This document shows, piece after piece, positions 8,905 to 17,349 of a stretch of 64,000 nucleotides of DNA. The translations under genes were made by a program, and so were the position numbers. The notes under the pieces were generated by a model. That model was given only the letters and a program-made list of their open reading frames with translations, was not told the origin of the DNA and did no database searches. Origin of the DNA: Acidimicrobiia bacterium (GTDB lineage Bacteria; Actinomycetota; Acidimicrobiia; Spongiisociales; ZC4RG35); NCBI GenBank assembly GCA_028285585.1, contig JANQOU010000006.1, positions 529,881-593,880 on the forward strand. Direction: 5' to 3'. Positions within the stretch are counted from its first letter, which is position 1, and every line of letters starts with the position of its first letter.

Positions 8905-9333
8905 ATGTTGAAGGGAATCTCGCCCTTCATCTCGTCCGATCTGCTCGTCGCGCTCCATCGCATGGGGCATGGCGATCAAATTGTGCTGGCCGATGCCTTC
9001 TTCCCGGCCCACAGCGTCGGCCCGCCGGTGATCGAGGCGGCCGGGGTCGAGATCGTCGATCTTCTTGGAGGGATCCTTCCTTTGTTCACGCTTGACCAGT
9101 ACGTGGATGAGCCGCTGACGATGATGCAGGCAGTCGAGGGCGACGCTCTAGATCCGACAGTGGCCGAGGGATACGAGACGGTGGTGAAGCAGTATGAGCC
9201 CGACCGGGCTCACATCCGATACATCGATCGCTTCGGCTTCTATGAGGAGGCAGCTTCCGCCTTCGTGGTCGTGCTGACGGCCACCACCAAGACCTACGCC
9301 AATGTGATGCTGGCCAAAGGCGTCACCACTTAG
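8905..9333 (+). CDS. fucU: L-fucose mutarotase (FucU/RbsD family)
   Basis: 142 aa from ATG 8905, chosen because the conserved FucU N-terminus starts there ('MLKGISPFISSDLLVALHRM'). 'MGHGDQIVLADAFFP' carries the catalytic His/Asp of the RbsD/FucU fold, and 'YGFYEEA'-like 'FGFYEEAASAFVV' is the family's Tyr-containing loop. It interconverts the anomers of L-fucose in the cytoplasm. It is last in the kinase-aldolase-(fucI scar)-fucU unit. Its presence, together with the fucI ends, argues that the operon originally served L-fucose. Confidence 0.88.
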   Translation: MLKGISPFISSDLLVALHRMGHGDQIVLADAFFPAHSVGPPVIEAAGVEIVDLLGGILPLFTLDQYVDEPLTMMQAVEGDALDPTVAEGYETVVKQYEPDRAHIRYIDRFGFYEEAASAFVVVLTATTKTYANVMLAKGVTT

Positions 9334-9520
9334 CCGGACAGCGGACTCCGAGAGGTCGACTCAGGCCAACGAATACCAAGCCCCTTTCCGTCATAGAAGA
9401 GCTATCACGCTCCTCTGTGCTGTAGCGTTGCACGTCTAAGCATGACCGTTTCTGGACGGCGATGTCAGGGGGCCTCGCAGCCAGAGCTACTGCAGCTTGC
9501 AGAAACTCGAGTTAGTGGCA

Positions 9521-9940
9521 ATGAACTCCACGATCCGGCGGAATCTGAACGCTTTCGCAGCAGTCCTGTTCGTGGCGATCCTGACGATCGTCGCACTGAA
9601 CGGGCCCAATCGGCCGCTCGACGGTCGCTGGAACCTGACCCTGATCGAGCTGCCCAGTGGGTCATTGACACCGACCCAGCCGTCGTGGATCGAAATCGAC
9701 GGCAACTACCTGACAGGTGTGGCGGAATGCATGGGCATGAACGGAACCATCACGGCAGCCGAAAACGGCTTCTCATCGGAGATCGAATTCCAGGAGGTGG
9801 GCAACTGTGAGCCCACAGCGATCGACTCCGCATACATGGAGGACTTCTGGGCCCTGACCGTTGCGGATCGACGCCCATCCGGCCTGACCCTTCAATCGGA
9901 GTGGGCCGAGGTCGAGTTCAACTACGAGATGGCGGGCTAG
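9521..9940 (+). CDS. Membrane-anchored META-like domain protein
   Basis: 139 aa from ATG 9521; an in-frame ATG at 9497 would add eight residues. Residues about 9-27 are hydrophobic ('AFAAVLFVAILTIVAL'), acting as a signal anchor or uncleaved signal peptide. The outer part starts 'RPLDGRWNLTLIELPSG' and continues with 'IEIDGNYLTGVAECMGMNG', resembling META/HslJ domains (short beta proteins with G-x-C-N-x-x-G type turns). Function in the envelope is unknown. Convergent with the DUF4349 gene. Confidence 0.6.
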   Translation: MNSTIRRNLNAFAAVLFVAILTIVALNGPNRPLDGRWNLTLIELPSGSLTPTQPSWIEIDGNYLTGVAECMGMNGTITAAENGFSSEIEFQEVGNCEPTAIDSAYMEDFWALTVADRRPSGLTLQSEWAEVEFNYEMAG

Positions 9941-9945
9941 TCGAG

Positions 9946-9981
9946 CCTGGCGGGGAGAGCCAAGAGTCGACTCCCCCCAAC
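9946..9981. terminator. Possible bidirectional terminator hairpin
   Basis: Between two convergent genes, GGGGAG and CTCCCC form an inverted repeat separated by about 14 bases. There is no clear T-run on either side, so this is only a candidate transcription stop. Confidence 0.25.
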
Positions 9982-9993
9982 TCGGCCAGTGAT

Positions 9994-11322
9994 TTAGGAG
10001 TCTTCTGCTGTCCTGTTTCGTGACCGCACGACCAGACGCCACAAGAAGTAGAGACCAGCCGGCACCCAGATGAATGGCAGCAACGCTCCAGCCAGCAACA
10101 GCACTATCTGACCCAAGCCGAGCAGCCATTCCCAGCTGGTTTGCAGACCGTCCACAAACGTGGGAATGCCACCTGGATCGAAAGCCTCCAGAAAGAAGAT
10201 CGATGTTCGGGTCGCCGGCGCCCCGTCGATGGCAGTGCCGTCATCGTTGACCGGCTGAGCGGTGATCGTGCTTTGAATGCGCAGGTCACGGTCGACCAAA
10301 ACCTCAGTTGCCAGCATCAGCGAAGCGCCCGGCTCCAGCGGCTCGTCGAGATCCCCGTAGACGAGGGTCATGTCGCCGATCTCCAGGTCGAGCACCGGAT
10401 CACGCAGCTCGAAGTCGCGAAGCAGCGTGTCGCCGATGTTGGTGACCTCGTAGCAAAGAGTCGCTCGGTCCCCGACCTCAATGTGGAGCGCTTCATACTC
10501 ACCGGGGCAGCCTGCACCACTGTCGCCAACAGAAGACAGGGCGGTGACCACCAGATCGATCTCGGGATTGCTGGCGTCCCTGGTGATGGTCATCACGATC
10601 GTGGCAAGCGCCACTTGGTCTTCCAGGGTGCGCAGCCGGCCACGGAGCGACTCGAGTTGTGTCTCACGAGCGACTAGCTCTGCCTCGAGGGCCACAACTT
10701 CTTTGATGTCGGTGGCCTCCGCGAGAAGGGCTCGCAGCCGCTCGACGCTGGCTGCCGAAGTCGCGATCTGACTGCGTAGATCAACCACACGATCGGTGAC
10801 ATCGGTTGCGGTCACCTTCTGGGTTCGCACCTCACCGATCGAGCTCAAGTCATTGAGAACCTCGTGAAAGCGGTCGGGATCCACCTTGAACGTGAGGATG
10901 CTGACCGACTCGAGGCCGCCGGTTGTCTCCTGGCCGAAGAGGAACCCACCGGCAAGGGCCACCACTCGCCCCGCTTCTGCACTGGCAGCGCCGACGTCGG
11001 GCACTGCGACTCTGATGTCCGCAGTGAAGATGATGTCTCTACCCGGAGGCGATGCCTGGAAGGCGACAGGTGTGGTCGCGCCATCGCCAAACACTGTCTT
11101 GTCCTCATCAGCGGTATCGGTATCGGTGGCGGCTCCCTCAACCTCGCCGCTCTCTCCCGAATCTCTGGATGTCGCGGCTGTTGTCACCGCAGGTGCACCA
11201 TCACCCCCTCCGTCCAGACTCGAGCTGATGTCCATGAAGGTCTCCATCGAGTCGCTGGCCGCGCAGGCAGCCAGGACCATCACAAACACCAACAAGACGC
11301 TGACAAATCTTCCCCTATTCAC
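9994..11322 (-). CDS. DUF4349-containing lipoprotein
   Basis: 442 aa. The N-terminus 'RFVSVLLVFVMVLAACAAS' is a lipoprotein signal with lipobox LAAC. A low-complexity Ser/Thr/Asp linker (about 25-80) leads to a DUF4349 domain ('DIIFTADIRVAVPDVGAAS', 'VSILTFKVDPDRFHEVLNDL', 'VTATDVTDRVVDLRSQIA') with a coiled-coil stretch (about 165-215). A further beta-rich region and a C-terminal membrane segment ('LGQIVLLLAGALLPFIWVP') with basic tail follow. DUF4349 proteins are widespread in actinobacteria with unknown role. The linker contains F-x-D-ISSSLDGGG, also present in the anti-sigma-like protein at 35247. Confidence 0.8.
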   Translation of the reverse strand: MNRGRFVSVLLVFVMVLAACAASDSMETFMDISSSLDGGGDGAPAVTTAATSRDSGESGEVEGAATDTDTADEDKTVFGDGATTPVAFQASPPGRDIIFTADIRVAVPDVGAASAEAGRVVALAGGFLFGQETTGGLESVSILTFKVDPDRFHEVLNDLSSIGEVRTQKVTATDVTDRVVDLRSQIATSAASVERLRALLAEATDIKEVVALEAELVARETQLESLRGRLRTLEDQVALATIVMTITRDASNPEIDLVVTALSSVGDSGAGCPGEYEALHIEVGDRATLCYEVTNIGDTLLRDFELRDPVLDLEIGDMTLVYGDLDEPLEPGASLMLATEVLVDRDLRIQSTITAQPVNDDGTAIDGAPATRTSIFFLEAFDPGGIPTFVDGLQTSWEWLLGLGQIVLLLAGALLPFIWVPAGLYFLWRLVVRSRNRTAEDS

Positions 11323-11334
11323 AATCCCTCCAAT

Positions 11335-11372
11335 CGATTGCGTGGAGTTTGGACGATCACTCCACGCAATCG
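11335..11372. repeat. Perfect 14-bp inverted repeat in divergent promoter region
   Basis: CGATTGCGTGGAGT at 11335-11348 and its exact complement at 11359-11372 are separated by 10 bp. It lies just upstream of the leftward DUF4349 gene and 73 bp before the rightward GTG at 11445. It could be an operator for a dimeric regulator or a 5'-leader hairpin of the leftward transcript; there is no T-run to mark it as a terminator. Confidence 0.6.
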
Positions 11373-11444
11373 GTTCCTCATGAGCTCAGAGTCGGCTGCC
11401 CGGCTACGCTCGGAAGCCCTTTGTCTAGACACGAGAGGTAACAG

Positions 11445-14400
11445 GTGACCGAGAGGCTGCTCGACGAACCGCTGGCGCAAAGTCTGCTGAACACGATGAC
11501 CTTCCGTTGCATCGGCCCACCTCGTGGCGGGCGGACGGTCGCCGTCGCCGGAGACCCGTCGGATGCGGGCCGCTACTACTTCGGAGCCGTCGCAGGGGGA
11601 ATCTGGAAGACAGAAGACGCCGGCACCACCTGGATCAACGTCAGTGACGGCTTCCTGGAGACGTCCTCGGTCGGGGCCATCGCAGTGTCCGAATCCGATC
11701 CCGCTGTCATCTACGCAGGCATGGGCGAGAGCACCATCCGCCTCGACGTCTCCCACGGCAACGGGGTCTACCGCTCCGGCGACGGTGGCCAGACTTGGGT
11801 TCATTGCGGGCTCGACGACACCCGACACATCGGCGAGATCCGGATTCACCCGAAGAACCCCGACCACGTCATGGTCGCAGCCCTCGGCCACGCCTTCGGG
11901 CCCAACGAGGAACGAGGCCTCTTCAGGTCTCTCGACGGCGGGAAGAACTGGGAGAAGATCCTGTACGTGAGCGACCGCGCCGGGGCCGTCGATGTTTCCT
12001 TCGACCCGCGAAGCCCGCAAGTGATCTACGCCACCATCTGGCAGACACATCGCAACTTCTGGGAACTGAGCAGCGGCGGGCCCGACTGCGGCCTCTGGAA
12101 GTCGACCGACGGAGGAGACACCTGGGAGAACATCACCAGCAACGAAGGCCTCCCCCAAGATGCGATCCTCGGCAAGATCGGAGTGACAGCCTCACCCGTC
12201 AAAGCAGGAAGGGTCTGGGCACTGATCGAAGCCTCCGAGGGCGCCGGGTTGTACCGGAGCGAGGACTTCGGCGAAAGCTGGAAGCTGCTCAACTCCGACA
12301 TCAAGCTGCGATACCGGCCCTGGTACTACATGCACGTCTTCGCCGACACCCAGGATGCCGACACCGTCTACGTAAACAACCTCGACATGTGGAAGTCGAC
12401 GGACGGTGGCAAGAGCTTCGACCGGATCGCCACACCGCACGGTGACAACCACGATCTCTGGATCGACCCCAATGACAACCGCCGCATGGTCCAGGGCAAC
12501 GACGGCGGGGCCAACGTCAGCCTCAACGGAGGCGAGACCTGGAGCACGGTGTACAACCAGCTCACCGCCCAGCTCTACACGGTCACAACCGACAACCGCG
12601 AGCCCTACTACCACGTGTACGGGACACAGCAGGACAACTCGAGCATCGCCGTGCCCAGCGGTGCCAACGACGGCGCCATCACCTGGAGTGACTGCTACGC
12701 GGCGGGCTCCGGCGAAAGCGGGTTCATGGCAGTCGACCCCGATGACGACGACGTCGTGTTCGTCGGAGCCGTGGGCAGCTCACCCGGAGGTGGAGGGGCC
12801 TTGCAGCGCTACGACCACAAGACCGGTCAGATCCAGCTCGTCAACGTGTGGCCGGAGCATCACGGAGGCATCGGGCCCAAGGAGCTGACCTACCGATTCC
12901 CCTGGACTTTCCCCATCCTGTTCTCACCACACGACTCCGACGTGCTCTACACGGCGGGCAACCACGTGTTCCGCAGCAGGGACCACGGTCACAGCTGGGA
13001 AGACATCAGCCCCGACCTGACCCGCAACGACCCCGAGAAGCTGGCCGCCTCAGGCGGGCCGATCACCAAGGACACCAGCGGAGCCGAGCACTACTGCACC
13101 ATCGCGACGATGCGCGAGTGCCCGGTCGAGCCAGGAGTCCTCTGGGCTGGTAGTGACGACGGGTTGGTTCACGTGAGCCGAGACAACGGCGAGAACTGGG
13201 TCGATGTCACCCCACCGGATCTGCCGGAGTGGAGTTTCGTGCGAACCGTCGAGCCGTCACCACACCAAGCGGGCACGATCTACGTCGCCGCCACCCGGTA
13301 CAAGCTCGACGACAACACCCCCTACCTCTACCGAAGCTCCGATTACGGGGAGACCTGGGAGGACATCACCGGCACAGGAGATGGCGCGATCCCGGGCGAC
13401 GACTTCGTGAGAGTCATCAGATGCGACCCGTCGCAGGAAGGCCTCCTCTACGTGGGCACCGAGACCGGGCTCTACATCTCCACCGACGACGGTGGGTCGT
13501 GGGCACGCTGGGAGTCGAACCTCCCGGTCACCCCGGTGTACGACCTGACCATCAAGGGAACCGACCTCGTGGTGGCGACTCACGGCCGCTCGTTCTGGAT
13601 CATGGACGATCTCGCGCCGATTTATCAGCTGATGGAACAGCCGGCTGGTGATGAGGCCAGGCTGTTCGAGCCACGCCGCACCTGGCGGATCTTGCCCGAC
13701 CTGTTCTCTCCGTGGATTGCCACGGAGGGCCGCGACTACTGGGTCTCGCTGGGGAAAGAGGCGGTCTTCGACGCCGAAAGTGACAAGAGCGGCCAGGTAG
13801 TTCGGAAGCACCTCGGCGCGGGGACCTCAGCCCGCCTCGGAGCCATGATCACCTACACGGTCGGTGATCTCAGTGATGGCGACACCGTGTCACTCGAGCT
13901 CTACGACTCCGATGGAGAGTTGGTGCGTTCGATCGCTCCGAAGCCCGACGGGTACGACGACCTGAGCGACGACGAGAAGGGCCTCAACCCGGCCCCCTGG
14001 CTTCCCGTCCACGAAGGTGTGTGTCGATTCCTCTGGGATCTCCGGCACCCTGGGTCGACCCGGGTGAAAGGGAACAAGCTGGCAAGCGAAGCCAACCTCG
14101 GGCCGCTGGTCGTTCCCGGCACCTACGAGGTGAGGCTGGTGATCACCGATGGTGACGGGACCAAGCAGGAGCTCAGCCAGAGTTTCGAGGTCGTCAACGA
14201 CCCCCGGCCCAACATCAGCCAGGAGGACCTCGAGGCACAGCTCGAAACCCTGCTGTCGATCCGGGACAAGATCTCCGAGGCGCACGAAGGCATCAACAAA
14301 CTGCGCGAGACCCGGGGGCAGGTCGAGGCATGGACCGCGCGGCCCGATCTCGGGGACGAAGCTGAGGAGTCGGCCAAGGCACTGCTGGAGAAACTGCACT

Positions 14401-14675
14401 CCATAGAAGACCAGCTGATTGTCCCCGGTGACCACAAGGACACCTTCGGGCTCAACGAGCGAGCACGGCTCAATGAGAAGCTGTCTTCGGTGATCAGCGT
14501 GGTGGCGAGCGCGGACTCAAAGCCGACCACCCAATCCACCAAGATCGCCGAGATGTACGGAAGTGAGATCGATGAGCAACTGGCCTTGTTGGACCAGGTG
14601 TTCAACGAGGAATTGGTTCACTTCAATGAGGCGATCCGGTCTCTGGATCTCCCGGCGGTCTCGCCCCAAACTTGA
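11445..14675 (+). CDS. Asp-box (BNR) repeat beta-propeller protein, VPS10/sortilin-like
   Basis: 1076 aa from a GTG start. At least eleven Asp-box motifs (S-x-D-x-G-x-x-W) are visible, for example TEDAGTTW, SGDGGQTW, SLDGGKNW, STDGGDTW, SEDFGESW, SRDHGHSW, SRDNGENW, SSDYGETW and STDDGGSW. These place residues 1-730 in one or two beta-propellers like those called 'glycosyl hydrolase, BNR repeat' or VPS10-like. The C-terminal third ('RFLWDLRHPGSTRVKG', 'VPGTYEVRLVITDGDGT') is Ig-like, then helical. No signal peptide or lipobox is visible, so a cytoplasmic location is suggested even though relatives are usually exported. Enzymatic activity is unproven in this family. Confidence 0.8.
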   Translation: MTERLLDEPLAQSLLNTMTFRCIGPPRGGRTVAVAGDPSDAGRYYFGAVAGGIWKTEDAGTTWINVSDGFLETSSVGAIAVSESDPAVIYAGMGESTIRLDVSHGNGVYRSGDGGQTWVHCGLDDTRHIGEIRIHPKNPDHVMVAALGHAFGPNEERGLFRSLDGGKNWEKILYVSDRAGAVDVSFDPRSPQVIYATIWQTHRNFWELSSGGPDCGLWKSTDGGDTWENITSNEGLPQDAILGKIGVTASPVKAGRVWALIEASEGAGLYRSEDFGESWKLLNSDIKLRYRPWYYMHVFADTQDADTVYVNNLDMWKSTDGGKSFDRIATPHGDNHDLWIDPNDNRRMVQGNDGGANVSLNGGETWSTVYNQLTAQLYTVTTDNREPYYHVYGTQQDNSSIAVPSGANDGAITWSDCYAAGSGESGFMAVDPDDDDVVFVGAVGSSPGGGGALQRYDHKTGQIQLVNVWPEHHGGIGPKELTYRFPWTFPILFSPHDSDVLYTAGNHVFRSRDHGHSWEDISPDLTRNDPEKLAASGGPITKDTSGAEHYCTIATMRECPVEPGVLWAGSDDGLVHVSRDNGENWVDVTPPDLPEWSFVRTVEPSPHQAGTIYVAATRYKLDDNTPYLYRSSDYGETWEDITGTGDGAIPGDDFVRVIRCDPSQEGLLYVGTETGLYISTDDGGSWARWESNLPVTPVYDLTIKGTDLVVATHGRSFWIMDDLAPIYQLMEQPAGDEARLFEPRRTWRILPDLFSPWIATEGRDYWVSLGKEAVFDAESDKSGQVVRKHLGAGTSARLGAMITYTVGDLSDGDTVSLELYDSDGELVRSIAPKPDGYDDLSDDEKGLNPAPWLPVHEGVCRFLWDLRHPGSTRVKGNKLASEANLGPLVVPGTYEVRLVITDGDGTKQELSQSFEVVNDPRPNISQEDLEAQLETLLSIRDKISEAHEGINKLRETRGQVEAWTARPDLGDEAEESAKALLEKLHSIEDQLIVPGDHKDTFGLNERARLNEKLSSVISVVASADSKPTTQSTKIAEMYGSEIDEQLALLDQVFNEELVHFNEAIRSLDLPAVSPQT

Positions 14676-14710
14676 CGCCTTGTCGATAGCCCGGCTTGGG
14701 TGACAACTGA

Positions 14711-15433
14711 GTGGAGCCCCTGGTCGTAATCCCTGTCTTGATCGCCGTTGTCGCGGCGTTCATGCTGTCCGCTTCTGCTGGGCTAGGGGGATCCCTGATC
14801 CTCGTTCCGACGCTGGCCCTGGTTCTCGGAACCAAAGAGGGCGTCGCCCTGGCCGCACTCCTGCTGGCAGCGAACAACGTGGTCAAGGTTCTCGCCTACC
14901 GCCGAACACTGCCCTTCCGGAAGGCCTTGGTGGTGATCATCTTGATCTCGTTGGGTGCTCTGGTGGGGGCCAGGTTGCTCGTCGCCGCCCCCGAGAGTCT
15001 CGTGACCATCGCGGTGATCGTCAGCTTTGCTGCTGCTCTGGTCGCCGAGCGAATGGACTTGGGCAAGGTCCGAACTGTCGGTGGGCCGATGCTTGCCTTT
15101 GCCTCAGGCGCGACCTCCGGATTCTCAGGAACATCGGGGCCGCTCAAGGGGATGGCCATCCGTCAGCTCAGTCTCGACCGGGCCCACTTCGTCGGAGCGG
15201 CTTCGCTGGCTTCCCTCGCGGGAGACGCAACCAAGGCAGCCGTGTTCGCCGAGGCCGGGCTTCTGAGAGATGACAGTCTGATCATCGCTCTACTGGCGGC
15301 ACCGCTCATGTTCATGTCGACGTTCGCCGGGAGGTACATCAACACCCGGATCGGTGAGACTGGATACACCTGGCTCTTCTGGGCGGTGATGGCCGGCTAC
15401 ACCCTCAGGCTCATCCTGGGACTTGTCGCCTGA
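14711..15433 (+). CDS. TauE/SafE family sulfite/anion exporter
   Basis: 240 aa from a GTG start, about seven or eight hydrophobic segments. The N-terminal 'VVAAFMLSASAGLGGSLILVP' and the mid-protein 'SGATSGFSGTSGPLKGMAI' are the paired repeats of TauE/SafE permeases (consensus G-x-G-G-x-x-x-x-P and GxxSGxxG-x-GGP). Members export sulfite, sulfoacetate or similar organosulfur anions, or act as import permeases. The neighbours give no substrate clue. It converges with the enoyl-CoA hydratase gene, stops 6 bp apart. Confidence 0.8.
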   Translation: MEPLVVIPVLIAVVAAFMLSASAGLGGSLILVPTLALVLGTKEGVALAALLLAANNVVKVLAYRRTLPFRKALVVIILISLGALVGARLLVAAPESLVTIAVIVSFAAALVAERMDLGKVRTVGGPMLAFASGATSGFSGTSGPLKGMAIRQLSLDRAHFVGAASLASLAGDATKAAVFAEAGLLRDDSLIIALLAAPLMFMSTFAGRYINTRIGETGYTWLFWAVMAGYTLRLILGLVA

Positions 15434-15439
15434 ACCCAG

Positions 15440-16219
15440 TCAGTCGTCGCCTTTGACCGAATCGAGATAGGCAGAGAAGGCCTCCTCGAACTCCGGCGAC
15501 GAGGTGACCGCCAGGAAGCCTTCACCGTCCATGTGATGACCGATCCGAGCCGACATGGCCTTGCTCACAGAATTGACCTGGTCTTTCGTGATGAGCACGG
15601 GCAGCGGCGGCATCCCTTTGATCCGTGTGACCAGCTCCTCGATCTCGTCGTCTAGCCGATCGTCAGCAACCACTCGGTTGAGGAAACCAGCTGCGCGTGC
15701 CTCATCCGGGGAGAACTCCCGACAAGTGATCACCAGCTCCTTGGTCAGGGCTGGACCAATCTCACGGACCAGGCTCGGGATCCCGGCCCAGTTCAACGGT
15801 ATGCCCAGCTCGACCTCGGGGATCTTGAAGCGAGCGCTCTTGGTCGCGACACGGAGATCGCACGCAGCGGCGATCACGACACCACCGCCGACCACCCAGC
15901 CATTGAGCCGGGCAACGGTGATGGCCCGCATCTCCTCCAAAGCTGTCGCCATCTTCCCACCCAGCATGGCTTGCTCACGGCGGACGACAGTGTTCTCTGG
16001 CTTGTCCCCAAACGCGTCGAGGTCATACCCGGCGCAGAAGGAGTCGCCGGTGCTGGCTACGACAACAACCCTGACTTCAGTCTGTTGATCGAACCATCTC
16101 GCCGCCTCGATCAACTCCTCGAGGACTCCGGGTGTGAGTGCATTCAGCCGCTCCGGCCGATTGAGCGTGATCCTGCCGACATCATCGGCGACGTCAACCA
16201 AGATCTGCTCGAAGGCCAT
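15440..16219 (-). CDS. Enoyl-CoA hydratase/isomerase (crotonase) family protein
   Basis: 259 aa. 'RITLNRPERLNALTPGVLEE' is the crotonase N-terminal signature and 'DSFCAGYDLDAF' forms part of the oxyanion hole; 'VARLNGWVVGGGVVIAAACD' provides the second oxyanion-hole Gly. The region normally carrying catalytic Glu reads 'RFKIPEVELGIPLNWAG', so a Glu is present in the second position. Likely acts in fatty-acid or aromatic CoA-thioester metabolism. Divergent from the AhpD-like gene, with tandem palindromes between them. Confidence 0.85.
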   Translation of the reverse strand: MAFEQILVDVADDVGRITLNRPERLNALTPGVLEELIEAARWFDQQTEVRVVVVASTGDSFCAGYDLDAFGDKPENTVVRREQAMLGGKMATALEEMRAITVARLNGWVVGGGVVIAAACDLRVATKSARFKIPEVELGIPLNWAGIPSLVREIGPALTKELVITCREFSPDEARAAGFLNRVVADDRLDDEIEELVTRIKGMPPLPVLITKDQVNSVSKAMSARIGHHMDGEGFLAVTSSPEFEEAFSAYLDSVKGDD

Positions 16220-16278
16220 GCGGCGAGGCTAACGGTGCAACGGTCGCGCGTGCACAGCGTCGCGCTGACCGACACGCC

Positions 16279-16325
16279 TTGCTATAGCAACCTGTGTCGC
16301 TCAGCGCGACGGGTTGCTATAGCAA
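16279..16325. promoter_or_regulatory. Tandem 12-bp palindromes, probable operators
   Basis: The perfect palindrome TTGCTATAGCAA occurs twice, at 16279-16290 and 16314-16325, centres 35 bp apart, in the 150-bp gap between the leftward crotonase gene and the rightward AhpD-like gene. The second copy is palindromic over 14 bp (GTTGCTATAGCAAC). Spacing is close to three or three and a half helical turns. Such paired sites are typical of MarR-, HxlR- or TetR-type dimers. No regulator gene lies next to it, so the protein is unknown. Confidence 0.65.
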
Positions 16326-16371
16326 CAACGGCCGGTCCCGAAGGGATGCGGGCGGAGCTAACTTCTGCGAC

Positions 16372-17340
16372 GTGTCCAAGCTCCTGGAAGCTCCGGTGCA
16401 TCCGCGGCCCGACGCAGTCGCCGCCGCAAGAGCGCAGTTCGACTACCTGGCTTCCCCGGGAGCGGTCCTCACAGGCGAGCAGCGCGTTGCCCTCGCCGAA
16501 GCTGCCCGCAACGGCGATCCGGGCGACCAGCTCCAGACACTGGCTCATCACCTCTACACGGAGCCCGCCACGGTCCACGAAGAGCATGTCAGGGCAGCGG
16601 CCGACTTCCACGGCGACCCTGGCACCGTAGAGGCGGTTGGGATCGTCGCCCGTCTCTCTTCGGTCGACAGGATTCACAACGTGCTCGGTGTCGAACTGGA
16701 GCATCTGCCTGAGCCGAGCCACGGCGAGCCGACCGGTGACATCGCCTCTGGGTTGAAACGACGCAGAGGGTTCCTGCCCAAGCCACCCGGCGAGATCCCT
16801 GTGACCCTTGACCTCGTCCCCGCTGAAGGAGATGCTTTGCGGGCGATGTTCGGCCCGATGTACATGACCGAGGAAGAGATGGGCGACCCCTTCTTCGGCC
16901 GTGACCTAGGTCTCAACACGCCTCAACTCGAGACTGTCGCAGCCAGGATCTCCCTGCTGAACCAATGCTTCTACTGAGTGTTCAGTCATGCCAGGCGGCT
17001 CAGTTGGAGCGGCGAGGAACTCGGGTACGACATCGATATCGCTGCGCTGGGTGGTGAAGACGTCGACCTGGGAGTGCCGGGTGGCAAAGCACTGATCGAT
17101 CTGGTCGACGCATTCTTCGACGGGGCGCCCGAAAACCAAGAAGAAGCCCGGCGACAGGTTCTCGAAGAACTGGGCCCGGAATCACTGTTCGACACCGCCA
17201 CCGTGTACGGCAACTTTGAGATGATGAACCGAGTGGCGGAGGGCACCGGGATAGGCATCCCGAAACAGTGGGTCGAGCGATGGCAGTGGATGGTCGACGC
17301 CCTCAACCTCCGGGACGTCATGAAAAGCCAGCAGAGTTAG
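16372..17340 (+). CDS. AhpD-like/carboxymuconolactone-decarboxylase-family protein, probable selenoprotein (Sec at in-frame TGA)
   Basis: Two directly abutting same-frame pieces are separated only by TGA at 16975-16977. Upstream ends '...ISLLNQCFY' and downstream begins 'VFSHARRL'. Read through, this gives N-Q-C-F-Y-U-V-F-S-H, which is the AhpD/CMD redox motif C-x-x-C-x-x-x-H with the second, peroxidatic cysteine replaced by UGA. The downstream part continues the same family fold ('LFDTATVYGNFEMMNRVAEG'). Total 322 aa with Sec at residue 202 if the GTG at 16372 is the start; an in-frame GTG at 16294 would add 26 less convincing residues. It should be a thiol/selenol peroxidase or related oxidoreductase. 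The alternative is a nonsense-mutated pseudogene (TGC to TGA). Confidence 0.72.
16978..17013 (+). promoter_or_regulatory. Candidate bacterial SECIS hairpin
   Basis: Directly after the TGA, GCTC (16998-17001) and GAGC (17007-17010) close a 5-nt loop AGTTG; GCC (16990-16992) can pair with GGC (17011-17013) around a 5-nt bulge. The loop starts 24 nt after the TGA and has G in its second position. Both fit published bacterial SECIS rules (loop 16-37 nt from UGA, G within the first two loop bases). The stem is short, so this is suggestive only. Confidence 0.45.
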
Positions 17341-17349
17341 GGTGATTCC

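Noticed and set aside
11319..12158. 279-codon minus-strand frame over the Asp-box gene start
   Set aside because: Overlaps both the inverted repeat and a clear coding region; no recognisable protein features.
16978..17340. Separate 120-aa gene starting at GTG 16978
   Set aside because: No ribosome site, starts immediately after the TGA and in the same frame, and begins in the middle of a conserved redox motif, so treated as the C-terminal part of one protein.
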